Part shown: positions 25,267-36,411 of the stretch, piece after piece
Layout: the number at the start of each line of letters is the position of its first letter
Numbering within the stretch: position 1 is the first letter of the stretch
DNA from: Scleropages formosus
Lineage: Eukaryota; Chordata; Actinopteri; Osteoglossiformes; Osteoglossidae
Length of the DNA stretch: 64,000 nucleotides
Direction of reading: 5' to 3'
NCBI RefSeq assembly: GCF_900964775.1
Contig: NC_041806.1
Location: 16,309,232-16,373,231, forward strand
Translations under genes and position numbers: made by a program
Notes under the pieces: generated by a model
The model's database searches: none
What the model was told of the DNA's origin: nothing
Seen by the model: the letters and a program-made list of their open reading frames with translations, nothing else

Positions 25267-26626
25267 GATTGGGTCAAAAAAGCATTGTATAGTGACCAAT
25301 GTCTGACCTTTGTCTAATCAAAGGGAGGAGACTTGCTAGGTCGGGGGTGCAGGTGAAGACGGGGGGTAATCTCAGAAGTGGATGCAGTTGGACCCCATTT
25401 GTGGGTGTGTTTTCCTCTTCCGGACCCTCCAACCCGGAAGGGTTAACAGCAGGCCCGGCTGTGGAGGATTACCCGGCTCTGCGGAATACTAATGAGCGCT
25501 CTTTGTCACAGATCTGTGTCTGTCTCTCTTCTTCAGCCCGGTCCGAACGCCCTCCCCCTTTTTCTCTATGGGCCTTTCTTTCACACTCGTACACACACAC
25601 ACACACACACGCGGACACACACGGACACACAACTGTGCCTCCCCCTCTTTCTCAATGGTGTCTTTTGTCCCTTTCATGTTTCTTTTAAACAAAGGATTCT
25701 TGTCCCTGCAGGAGAGGGAAAGAGGAAAAGAGGGAACGAGAGACCCGGAGCTAAAGCTGGAGACATGGAGGAGAGTGATAACACAAGTTAGGAGTGTGTG
25801 TAGGGATGAAGTGGACGGAGCAGGAGAACGGCACACTCACTATCGGTGATTATCTTTTCAAGCACGCACTTGGTTAAGGCACTTCGGGCTGCTTTTAAGA
25901 AGCGTGGTACTCTGTTGTTTCCTGAGCTCAGGATGAGCTGTGGAACTGAGCCACACCTTCTGGAGAAGTTCTTTGCGAGAAGCTCATGTAGCGGCTCTGT
26001 GCGGGTGCACTACCGTGTTTTGTTATCGTAATTCTTGAAGCACTTTTGGAGTTGCTCAGAAGGTCTGATGTCTGCTAATGAAAAGAGCTTTGTCCCGTCG
26101 GCGGTATTGACCATGCGCTTCAACCGCGGCGGTCTTTCGGTAGTCTCTGTGTAGCCGGGCTCTGCCCTGTCAGGAGCAAAATACTTCCAACCCCAGTGTG
26201 ACTACAGAGTGTGATGCATGTTGGAGTGACCCAGGTGGGGGAAACTGCTTTGCAGACACAGGCAGAGTGTGTCGCTGTAGACGAGGACGGCTCTTATTTA
26301 CAGCGTTTTGCCCTTTCATTACTGCACAGCAAGTGTTTGCAGTTATTTGGGAAAGCAGAGGGGTCTGTCCTTCCCACTGCGTGTGTGTCCGTGAGATCCG
26401 TGCGTGTGTGTCCGCGTGTGCTGAATTTGTGTGTGCGTGTATTAGTGCACAGCACTGTGTTTTCAGAGTGGGTTAGAGAGCCACATGCTTCGCTAAGTGG
26501 GCTGGAACGCGGGGCCGAGGTCAGGGGTCGACTTTGTGAGTCCAGCTCTGCACACAGGCTTCAGCAGATATGCACACACACAACTGCAAAGGTTAACAGT
26601 GCCAAGCAGAAATCCTGAACACACAC

Positions 26627-26628
<2 letters not shown>

Positions 26629-26659
<31 letters not shown>

Positions 26660-26695
26660 AACACACACACACACACACACACACACTGTCACACA
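26629..26695 (+). repeat. (TC)n(AC)n compound microsatellite
   Basis: A TC run followed by an AC run. Another AC run lies at about 25589-25630. Between 25267 and 28240 I find no supported exon; the open frames there are short and unlike known proteins. Confidence 0.85.
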
Positions 26696-28239
26696 GTGTG
26701 GGAGACGGGGACAAAATGGGATCCAGTGCTTTTTAAACAGTAAAATGGGGTCCCTCGGAATGTCCCTCGGACATTCACGCCAGTGACCCTGTCCAGCTGG
26801 CCGCCACCTCCCAGTTGGCCTCGTCGACCGACCCTCTCGTTTTTTCTCTGTTCTCAGCTCTTGTGATGACTCTCACACTTCTCCTTACCTCTCCCTCGGT
26901 CTCCTCTCATGTACTGACTTGAACTTCAACTTGAACCTGAACTGGATCGGGCTTTGAAAGAGGGGGGTAAGACTGTTCTGGACAGCTGTCTGACGCGCGG
27001 ATGCATTATTTACGACAAAAGGGCGAATGTGTACCTGCTGTGGAGATGCGTGCCACTCAGCTGCGTCCTGAAAGCGCAGGCAGTAACAGTGACCGAGTCT
27101 CAGTGATTGCGTGGAGAAAAAAAAATCAGAGGTGTTCCTGATGCTGCTACAAAACGCGCAACAAGGTGCCGTTGAGATGGGAACCGTTCGCTGTAATCGA
27201 CACAGCGCGTAAGTTAAAACGTCCACAGGGGTGACCTGTCAGGACAGTCCCCCACAGAAATAGAGAACCAGGCACTCCCGGGTCTGCCCGAGGAGTCTGC
27301 TGAGAGATTGGGCCTGACAGTTGGGTTGAGCCGGTGGCCAAAGCCGATACCTTGATATGAGTCTCGGTGTGAGAAAGACGTGCCAGTGCTGTCTGGGTGA
27401 GACCTGCTGAAATGACCCTCTGACCTCGAGCACAGGAGTCCTGATGAGGTCCAGGCAGGGTGATCACTCTGTGAGTGCAGTCCAAGAGGGACTGAGGCCC
27501 GACAGGTGGCGCCCGTATTGTGCTGTGCAGTCAAGTAGAGGACTCTGATGCGATGCAATCACACAAATTTACGAAAAATGAGAGGAAACCTAATATCGTA
27601 AAATCCCCGTGCAAAACGGTTCCCGCTAATTGTCTAGAGCTTGGCAGTGTGCAGACGCCTGAGTGACGGTGAATAACCGCTATGCCTGGGGGGTGACATT
27701 ATCCCATTGCTGTAACCAGCGCTTCCGTGACCGATCGCTTCATGGACAACACCACGAATTACACACACACTTCAGATGCTTTTGTTTTTACAAATAATTA
27801 TGGCAATTACTTAAGCAGCGCTTTTAGTGGGTGAATATGATTGCTTCGCCAAATTGTACGCATAGCTAATCCATTGTGAAAAATGTAAATTAGAGAGAGA
27901 GAGAGAGAGATGAGATTGTTTAGTGCTGTGCTTGAACTTTGAGAGTTCTGTCTTATGAAATGTTCACGTTCCCTCTGCCGTTATTATTCTTGACATCAGC
28001 AGTTGCATTCACTTCTGTGCACTTAGTACTCCGCAAACAGTACTGCTCAGTAGCTGTGCTGAATGACTCGGGGAGGGGGTTGCTATAGTAACGAGCTCAT
28101 ACAAAACGCACCCAGTGTGTGTGACTGCCCACCTGCCTCTAACGCGAGCTCTGTTAGCATGCGGGATTCATAGAGACGAACACAAAACACCTTTTTCAAC
28201 TTGTGTGCTTGTGCGTCGCTGTGTATGTGTAAAGCAGCT

Positions 28240-28440
28240 TTTCGGCAGGTGGCAGGTACTGCAGTGGTCAGATGGGCTGCCGTTGGACCCAGTGGTCGCA
28301 GGTTTGAATCCCACTCCCAGCTGTAGTACCCTTGAGCAAAGAATTTATGCTGACTGGCTCCAGTAAAACTAGCCAGCTGTGTAAGTAAGTTTAACATTGT
28401 AAGTCGCTTTGAAGAAAAGTGTCAGAAATATGTAAATTTA
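28240..28440 (+). mobile_element. V-SINE, nearly complete
   Basis: A tRNA-like head with GCAGGTTTGAATCCCACTCC (box B), the centre CAGCTGTAGTACCCTTGAGC and ACTAGCCAGCTGTGTAAG, then the 3' end GTAAGTCGCTTTGAAGAAAA. One of the clearest V-SINE copies here. Confidence 0.8.
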
Positions 28441-28449
28441 ATCTATTAA

Positions 28450-28640
28450 GATGACACTTCTGTATCAAGCAGCTTACAGGGAATTACCCATTAATACAAC
28501 TGGGTAATTTTTACTTAAGCAATTCAGGACAAGTACTTTGGTCAAGGGCACCGCAGCAGGAAGTGAGATCTGAACCTCTGACCTTCAGGTCCGAAGACAG
28601 CAGCGCTAACCATCACTCGTGTGATGAACATCGGTTCATA
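28450..28640 (-). mobile_element. V-SINE, inverted relative to the preceding copy
   Basis: Reverse complement of the V-SINE centre and head: TTGGTCAAGGGCACCGCAGC and GATCTGAACCTCTGACC. It lies tail-to-tail with the preceding plus-strand copy. A further 3' end fragment on the plus strand lies at about 28740-28790. Confidence 0.65.
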
Positions 28641-29349
28641 CGGTGGAAAGAAACAAACTAACTGTACTTAAGAATCACGCGTCTGCAACTCTGTCTCTTT
28701 CTGCCAATGTAATACACATACTGTATTCTCTTTGAGATGTACGCCACTTTGGAGAAAAGCGTCTGCTGAATGAATAAATGTACAATGTAAATTTAACCAC
28801 TACGCCACCCACCGCACCTCCAGTTCACTTGCCAAGGAGTACAGGCCGACAGGCCTCGATGCGAAGGGCCGTAGAGAACATGGTACAAGGAGCAACGCAG
28901 ATCTGATTCCAGGACGGGTTTGGATCCTCTGCGTCAGCTGGGTGTTGATCCGGGAGGAGATATAGGAGCGCACTGTGGGAAAAGGGAGATAAAATGACGC
29001 GCCGCAAGGAAAGGTAGAAGGCGCTGGGGAAGGAGACCCTGGGACAATGGGCAACTGAGAGGGAGCTGCCAATAATGGGCCGATTCAAGTACAAATTTCT
29101 ACCCTTTCCGGGTGAAACATTTGGCCGCCTCAATTCCCAGCTGAAAGTGCCCCCTTTTCTCCTGCACTGGGCAGCTAAAGGTGGCTCTCACCAGAGAATA
29201 ATGTGCTGCCTTTCTTCTAAAATCTTGATCTCGCAAATGTCTTTTCCATGAAATGAGCCTCTCACGCAGCGCAGAGCAGAGTGTGGAAGTTTCACCTCCT
29301 TAAATTAGCACAACAGTGAACTTGGCTCCAGTTTTTACCTCGCATTTAT

Positions 29350-29690
29350 GTGTCATTTTCATGTAGCAGATGCTTTTCGCCAAAGCGATGCTCAGTTTAG
29401 AGCAAAGTGGGTTTTGCAACAACTTGTTTCACATACAGACTCGTGATTCTCAAAGCAGAGCTGAGTTGAATGTTGAAAGGGACTCAGCATCTCTGAAGGA
29501 CTGAGGGAGTTCATTCCATCACATGGGAGCTGAAAGGAGCCACTTACAGTCAGGTGGTAGAAGTGGAGGAGTGTGGTGCTCTCGCTGGGGTGTAGGGAGC
29601 GATGAGGCCCTGTCAGTGTCTGGGTGCAGGGGGTGACATGAGAGGGGAGGGGGACACATAGCAATGCTTTGGCAGGTCAAACACAACACT
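29350..29690 (-). mobile_element. L2-type LINE 3' end fragment
   Basis: TGTAGCAGATGCTTTTCGCC marks the element's 3' end. The rest matches the L2 3' region seen at 44.5-45 kb (GACTCAGCATCTCTGAAGGA, then GGGAGTTCATTCCATCAC). It ends about 80 bp before the first coding kcnj10 exon. Confidence 0.65.
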
Positions 29691-29768
29691 ACTGTCTTTT
29701 TACTCATCTGTCAGTTTGGATCTGTTGGACCAGTCATCACAGTGTTTGCCCCTCCCCTTTCCACAGAG

Positions 29769-32393
29769 ATGACTTCAGCCACACCCCCGACCTCCCAGAG
29801 CACCTCTCCCCAGAAGGTCTGTCACTCACAGACCACCCAGACTGATGTAATGAAGCCACTGCTGGGGGGTGGTATTGCTGGAGGGCTCAGCACTCTGCGC
29901 CGGCGTCGCCGTGTGCTCTCCAAAGATGGACGGAGCAACGTGCGCATTGACCACGTGAGCGGCCGGGGGGCGCTGTACCTGCGTGACCTCTGGACCACCT
30001 TCCTGGATATGCAGTGGCGCTATAAGTTCTTCCTGTTTTCTGCCACGTTCGCTGGCACCTGGTTCCTCTTTGGAGTGCTTTGGTACCTGGTGGCCCTCGT
30101 CCACGGAGACCTGCTGGGTGAGTGGCAGAGCGACGCCAGAGTGAGACGGAGACCGGTCAGCGGTCACACCCTCCCGTCCAAATGCCCGCATGCTGACTGA
30201 CACACCCGCACGCTGACTGACACTCCCCCCCATTGACTGACACTCCCTCACGCTGACTGACACTCCCCCACACTGACTGACACTCCCCCACGCTGTGTCA
30301 CACTGACTGACACTCCCCCACGCTGACTGACACACCCCCATGCTGACTGACACACCCCCATGTTGACTGACACACCCGCACACTGACTGACACCCCCATG
30401 TTGTCTGACACACCCCCATGCTGACTGAAATACCCCCCATGTTGACTGACACACCCGCATGCTTACTGACACACCCCCATGTTGACTGACACCCGCATGC
30501 TGACTGAAACACTCACAAGCCAGCTTCGAGTGTCACCCAAATTTTGCTCATGCTCTCCCTTGTTGTCTGTCCCTGTACCCCCCGGCAGAGTTCGACCCCC
30601 CATCCAACCACACACCGTGTGTGATGCAGATGCAGACGCTGACAGGGGCCTTTCTTTTCTCCCTGGAGTCTCAGACCACCATTGGTTATGGGTTCCGCTG
30701 CATCACGGAGGAGTGTCCTGCTGCTATCATCCTCCTCATTCTTCAGCTTGTCATCACCATGGTGATGGAAATATTCATCACCGGAACCTTTCTTGCCAAG
30801 GTACCACACACCACTCCCCGCGGTTTCACTCGGCACCGCGGTCGACACACAGCGGCCTTCATTGCTCGCCTCCGCTTGGAACCCTGCAGGTTGCTCGGCC
30901 GAAGAAGCGAGGAGAGACGGTGAAATTCAGCCAGCACGCGGTGGTGTCGATCCACGAGGGCCGACCCTGTCTGATGATCCGAGTGGCCAACATGCGCAAG
31001 AGTCTGCTGCTGGGATGTCAGGTGCTTGAGCGAGGGGCTCACGTTTTCCTGTGTCTTCCGTGATGCCGGCGTGTGTTCAGCGCTGTGTGTGACGTTGTGT
31101 GCGACTTTGTTTATTTCTTTTACGTACTGTGGGTATTAATTTAGCAAACGCTTTTCTTCAAAAAAAATGATGGAGAAATCTGGATACAGACATGTGATTC
31201 TTGAGTACAGTCAGTCTGTCTCATACCACGGTATAAACCAGTGGTACATTACATAAGAAGCTCCATATAGAGTTTTTGGAATTATTATGAAACTCATAAC
31301 ATAGTACATGTTTATTGAGCACTTAGGAGATCAGGGGACGAGTGAATCTGGAAGAGGTGAGTTTTGAAATCCATCTTAAATATTGAGAGGGATTCAGCAA
31401 TTCTGAGTGACAGAGGGAGCTCATTTGTGTTTATGTTACGGTTATCATCTAACCTTATGGTATATGGTCAGAGCTGGGACCTGGGCTGGACTCCGCCCTC
31501 CTATGGTAGTTTTCTTGATCTAGGTACTTACCCTGAATTGACAGAGTAAAAATTGCCCAGCTGTATAAATGAGTAAATCAGTGTAAGTAGTTTAACATTG
31601 GAAAGAACTGTGATGTAAATGATGCAGTAATGTGTGTCTCCTTACTGTGTGGACACACTGTTAAAAGAAACCTGTCTCTGTTTGTACGGGTGTGTGTGGC
31701 ATGTGGATGTGTCTGTGGTGGGTGTGTGCTGTATGCATATTTATGCCTGCACACACATCTCCCAGGTGACCGGGAAGCTTCTGCAGACATCCTTGACGAA
31801 GGAGGGAGAGACGGTTCGTCTGGACCAGCGGAACGTCCCCTTCCAGGTGGACACATCCAGCGACAGCCCCTTCCTCATCTTGCCCCTCACCTTCTACCAT
31901 GTGATTGATGAGAACAGCCCCCTGCGGGCCTGGGCTGCCAAAGGTATGACAGAGGGAAGGGTAACTACACACGTGCATGTGAGTCTGCGTGTGCACACTT
32001 GTGCATTGGTGAGAGGGCAGTGAATGTGTGTGGGCAATGGAGGGTTGTAGTGTATTTGCATGTGACTTTATGTATGAAGGTATGCAGTGTGTGTGCAAAG
32101 GATCAGGCTCCCGTTAGCGAGCCCCTCTCGACCCCGCGTCGCTGCCACATTCCTCCCCCCCCGAGCAGCGTGCATGCCAGGGTCATGTGTGCGGCTGTTT
32201 TCACAGGTGGGCGGAATTGCTCTGCCGACTGCGGTTTGTTGTTGCAGGTGGGCTGTGAGTTGGGGGGGATGGGGGGGGGTTCAGTGGCTCCTCCCTTTAA
32301 TCGTTTTGTCAATGTGCACTTGTGTTCGATGATGCCAGTGCGCGCCCACAGCGGTCCCACAGGGTCCCGCGCTTCTCATGCTCCCTGTGTCTG

Positions 32394-32445
<52 letters not shown>

Positions 32446-32857
32446 AGGCGGCGGGTGGACGGACCCCGAGCTCGCCGACTTCGAGCTGCTGGTGATCCTG
32501 AGCGCCACTGTGGAGCCCACTTCGGCCACGTGCCAGGTGCGCACCTCCTACCTGCCCGACGAGATCCTGTGGGGCTACGAGTTCCCCCCCGTGGTGTCCC
32601 TCTCCCCCTCCGGGAAGTACGTCGCCGACTTCTCCTTCTTCGACAAGGTGGCCAAGACCAAGACGCAGCCCCTCTTCAGGCAGATCCCGTCGCAGTGCCC
32701 GCCCCCCCACGGATACCCCGGCCCCGGGGGGGTGGGGCTGCTGGAAGGGGCGGATCCAGAGAAGATCCGCCTGGAGCAGAGCTACCGGGAGCGCGGAGAG
32801 GAGCGGGCGCGCCCCCGAGACAGCAGCCCCCTCAGTGTGCGCATCAGCAACGTGTAG
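29769..32857 (+). CDS. kcnj10: Inward-rectifier potassium channel Kir4.1, five coding exons, 426 aa
   Basis: Kir4.1 carries the glial, renal and inner-ear K+ conductance. Coding exons are 29769-30117, 30589-30800, 30890-31021, 31766-31943 and 32448-32857. All introns are GT-AG and the frame closes at 1281 nt. Features include SQTTQT at 20-25, KDGRSNVR at 52-59, pore helix and TIGYGFR filter at 147-153, TM2 with the rectification Glu177 (human Glu158) in [12 protein letters not shown], the PIP2-binding RPKKR at 190-194, and the C-terminal PDZ ligand SNV. The RISNV end and the KDGRSNVR block fit KCNJ10 rather than KCNJ15 or KCNJ9. Human KCNJ10 is 379 aa with one coding exon; this one has a longer N-terminus, a Gly/Pro-rich C-terminal insertion and four coding introns. 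The start follows an acceptor by two bases. Confidence 0.93.
30187..30525 (+). repeat. Minisatellite inside kcnj10 intron (between coding exons 1 and 2)
   Basis: About 16 units of roughly 18-21 bp built on GCTGACTGACACACCCCCAT. The array fills most of the 471-bp intron. Both long minus-strand frames through it are repeat artefacts. Confidence 0.9.
31290..31430 (-). mobile_element. L2-type LINE 3' end fragment in kcnj10 intron 3
   Basis: Contains TTTTGAAATCCATCTTAAAT, AGGGATTCAGCAATTCTGAG and TGACAGAGGGAGCTCATT, the same region as in the 51.9-kb L2 copy. A V-SINE centre fragment follows on the plus strand at about 31500-31610. Confidence 0.55.
32395..32443 (+). repeat. (TG)n microsatellite against a kcnj10 splice acceptor
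   Basis: About 24 TG units run up to TACAG|G at 32447, the acceptor of the last coding exon. They replace most of the usual pyrimidine tract. Confidence 0.95.
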
Positions 32858-34475
32858 GGGGTGTAGGGGTTGGAGGGGGACGGGGGAGTGGGGGGTGAAC
32901 CCCACTGGCGCCCACGTGTCTCTCACCCACAGGTTCTCTGCCCTTATTCCATACTTCGGAGGCTGTACTTTTCCCAAATACCGGTGTTCGTGAGCTAAAG
33001 TGCCCTATAGGGCCTATTCGTAGCCGAATGAGCTGTGGCGAAAAAACGTACTGTGCCGTACCGGTGTATTTACCGTGGTGTAGTAAACAAGCAAACAATA
33101 GCAGGGCTCTTTAAGCACGGTCCGTGGGGGGTCTCAGTGTCCCAGAGGAGAAGCGCTGCAGCCTCCAGGGTCGGATGTGGACCGTAACTGCCTGACTGTG
33201 GTAAACTTTACCCCGACGACACTGGTTAACTCGCCCGTGCAGCAGCAGTCCATGGTAAAATACAGCACACATTCGGTAAGAATAATCACTAGAGAATATT
33301 ATGAAGAGGAAAAGGCACAGAATGACAGGGAGATTTTAAAAAAAAAAGCGATATATTTCTTGATAGGTGCTTTCGAGAATGGATTTTTTTTATACAAATG
33401 TACTTATTTATATTTTTATCTGTTGTACTAACAGTAGTGATAAAATGATCATCAGAGCTTAGACACCTGAGGAATAACGAGTATCGCACTGCTAAGCACT
33501 GGAATGTATAAATATCGATGTTTTCTCTGTGATCGTGTGTGTCTGTGTGTGTGTGTGTGTGTGCAGGTGCGCATGACGACGTGATTGTATTTTAACAGTA
33601 CTAAGAGCACTTTAATTCCGAGGGAAAAGGTCTAACTTCGCCACGTGCCTTCCTGTCTGCTTCCTCTGTGTTCCGCCTTCGAGTTCATCTTTAGTCTTTA
33701 TGTTGACATACTTCAGTCTGTGTGCGTGTGTCTGTGTGTGTGTGTGTTTGTGTTTGTGTGTGAGAGAGAGGCAGAGATTGAGAGATGCTTTAACTTTGTG
33801 GAGCACAGTGCCATCTGCTGGTGGTCGCGTGTTATGACCGTGTATTGCTGACAGTTACCACCTCGAGCGTAAGCAGGGGAGCAAACAGCAGAAGTTCAGA
33901 CTCATTTGATCATTGTAAAAAGAAAAAAGCTGAGAATTAGTCTTCTAATTGTTACACTCGTAAGACAAGTGTGCGCTTAACATGTGAACTGTTTCATTTC
34001 ATCCATTCGGCCGCAGTTTCATTTTAGACTGTCCGTTATTAGAACTGGATGTCAAAAGCCTTAATTTAACCATCTGAAGCTAAGATATTAGATATATTCA
34101 GACTGATTAGGGCTGTTTTTCTCAGGCTGAAACCGGGTTTGGCCCTACAGTTGTATCTATTCTGAACCTTTGTTGTCAGTGTCTAAATACAGAGGATTAT
34201 AACATTTATGACTATGATGGAGAACTTATACCTGGACATTTTTTCAAGGTGACACCATCTGTCATGTTCTGTGTTTATTAGTAACACATTGTCAGTTTGT
34301 TCTGTCACTTCAGTTTTTTCAGTCTTGGAATAGGCAATTTGAGTTTATTTTGTTTTTTTTTCCCCAATGCTTTTATGTACTACATAGGGTTTTGCAGTTC
34401 AAAACTGCAGTGTTGGCACCCTAACATTAAATGATCACAGTGCCTGATTTCAATAAACTTGCCATTTTAAAGCGC
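32858..34475 (+). other. kcnj10: Putative 3' UTR of kcnj10
   Basis: Mostly unique sequence after the kcnj10 stop, with TG microsatellites at about 33540-33564 and 33720-33762. An AATAAA at 34452-34457 followed by GT-rich sequence is a reasonable polyadenylation site. The extent is inferred. Confidence 0.4.
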
Positions 34476-34554
34476 TTGTCTGTGTTTAAAGATGGATTCT
34501 GTGTGGTGCGGTACATAGGATGCATTAGCTTCGTTAAAAATTGCGGAAACTCTG

Positions 34555-34960
34555 TCTACATTCAAGAAGGGTCTGAAAACTCACCTTTTCCGGACCCATT
34601 TCGCCCAAGATCTCTCCAGCTCACGTACGGTGTAAATGTTCATGCACCGTAACTTCATGAGCATCACCACATAAAGCCTTTATTCAGCCACTACTTCTGC
34701 ATTGTTTTTGCTTGCTTGTGTATCTTAATATTATTTAAAAAAATGGTCGGAGGGTATCAGGATTTGTCTATCCTGTGTTTTATGCACCTACTCGAACGAT
34801 GAACCTCGGTGCAGCAAGTGGTAGGTAACAAACTAAGATTACTTGAATCACATGTCTGCAGCCATGTCTCTTTCTCTTAATGTAATGCATAAATTGTACA
34901 TTTGCTGAGATGTATATCGCTTCGGACAAAATGTAAATGAAAAATGTAAAATGTCAAAGA
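34555..34960 (+). mobile_element. L2-type LINE 3' end
   Basis: The plus strand encodes the usual L2 C-terminal end (TFKKGLKTHLF-like, near 34560-34600) followed by the 3' UTR, which includes TGCACCTACTCGAACGATGA and GTAATGCATAAATTGTAC, as in the copy at 44.5 kb in opposite orientation. 34961-36400 shows no recognisable repeat or supported exon. Confidence 0.75.
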
Positions 34961-36411
34961 CATTTTTAAAGCAGTTCACTTACTGACCTGGACTTACTGC
35001 AAATGGAGAATTAAGATTGAAGTCACGCAGGAACATATTTGAAGCAACATTTGAGAACTGCAGGTGTTAATGGTTCCACAATACATGTTGCATTGTGCAA
35101 AAGTCAAAGTGGGACGCAAGTTTCAGTATCTGCCACAGGAATCGGAGGAAACAAAGGCAACAATTTATGTGACGCAGGAGGTGTCTCGAAGATTACAGTG
35201 CAAAACACACATGCATTCATAGGGCCCTTCTTGAGCTCCATGTGCTTCAAGCACACAGTGGTTTTCTCTAAAAACCACTCTGGATCTCCCTGCTGGTTGC
35301 TCTGTTTTACAGAAATGTTCTTCCTTCTTCTTTTTTTAACACCAGAGCAGTATCATGTTTACTCTGTGACGTCAACATCTGTGGTCCAAGGGAAGGAAGA
35401 GTCCATTTTCATTTCAAAGCACTAAGGAGCTGTGTCTCCAACGGAAGTAAATAACCGTTGGGTCAAATAAACAGAGGTGTTTGTAAACACCAGTGCCTGA
35501 TGAACAAGTGAAAAATGAAGGGACCGTAACTGTAACTGGTATTGATACCTTTTTTGTGTTTTGAGTGAACAGTTGAGTTTGGGGCACATTGAACAAACAC
35601 AAAGACTGAAAGAACTCAACAGTGTTATTTTTACTGCTGCACTGTAGTACAAAACACATTTAAAGTGAGAACACTTTGTATATGCAGGATAGGGCTAGTT
35701 TGGCTTAGCTTGCTAAGAAACTTCTAGAAGGGTCTCGCTCATTTCCTGACTTCCTGTAGACCCACAGGTTGGTGGGCGTACAAGAAGCGAAGCAATGGTG
35801 CCCTGTTACTGCGGGGAGTTGAAGAAAGTGAGTTTCACGTGGTTTACATGGATCTGTGGAGCTGGAGAGACTTTTCGGGTTCTCCACAAGACCCACTTTC
35901 ACTAGCTGTATCCGTCGCTCGTTTCCAAAACTATAATCTCAATTTCCACATGTGCCACGCATTGTTACAGGAACTGTTCAACTCACCCTTCTTATCACAC
36001 AGTGATGACTCAAACACAAAACCACAGCTGAAAAAGGCCCCCCATAACTCACAATAAACTGGAAATGTTGACGTGGTTTCTGGTGTTTTTGGTAAAGTGT
36101 TCCTGTTGTGTGCAATTGTCAAAAACGAAGATGGAAAATATTAGCTCTGTGTGTGATGTACTTTCCTTAACCCAGTATTGGTTACTTACACCTATTTATG
36201 TTGATGATGTCCACGTTTAGACATGACAGGAAGAAATAATTCTTTACAAATGAAAGTATCTGAAAAATTACAGTAAAATGAAAAAAGAGTAAAGGATGTT
36301 TCCGGTGAGAGCGAGTGGGTGTCATCTGTAGATCAATTTCCTGTAAGTCTTCTGCTTTCACTTCAACATGTCGAGAAGACACAAAAAAGCTAAATAGTGA
36401 GAATAAATACT

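Noticed and set aside
27147-27558. Three overlapping minus-strand open frames
   Set aside because: Overlapping frames of similar length with no conserved motif and no exon signals; composition effect.
29826-30512. Minus-strand open frame of 228 codons, Cys/Gly/Ser/Val-rich repeats
   Set aside because: It is the antisense of kcnj10 exon 1 plus the intronic minisatellite; the repetitive protein is an artefact of the tandem array.
29769-32857. Assignment to kcnj15 or a GIRK channel because of the multi-exon structure
   Set aside because: [14 protein letters not shown] and the RISNV end fit KCNJ10. The intron count alone does not outweigh the sequence match.
31999-32977. Long open frames on both strands over the last kcnj10 exon
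   Set aside because: They are shadows of the GC-rich kcnj10 exon and pass through the TG repeat and intron.
35039-35425. Plus-strand open frame of 128 codons upstream of gene A
   Set aside because: No similarity to any family I know, no signal peptide or domain, no clear splice context, and it lies in AT-rich intergenic DNA.
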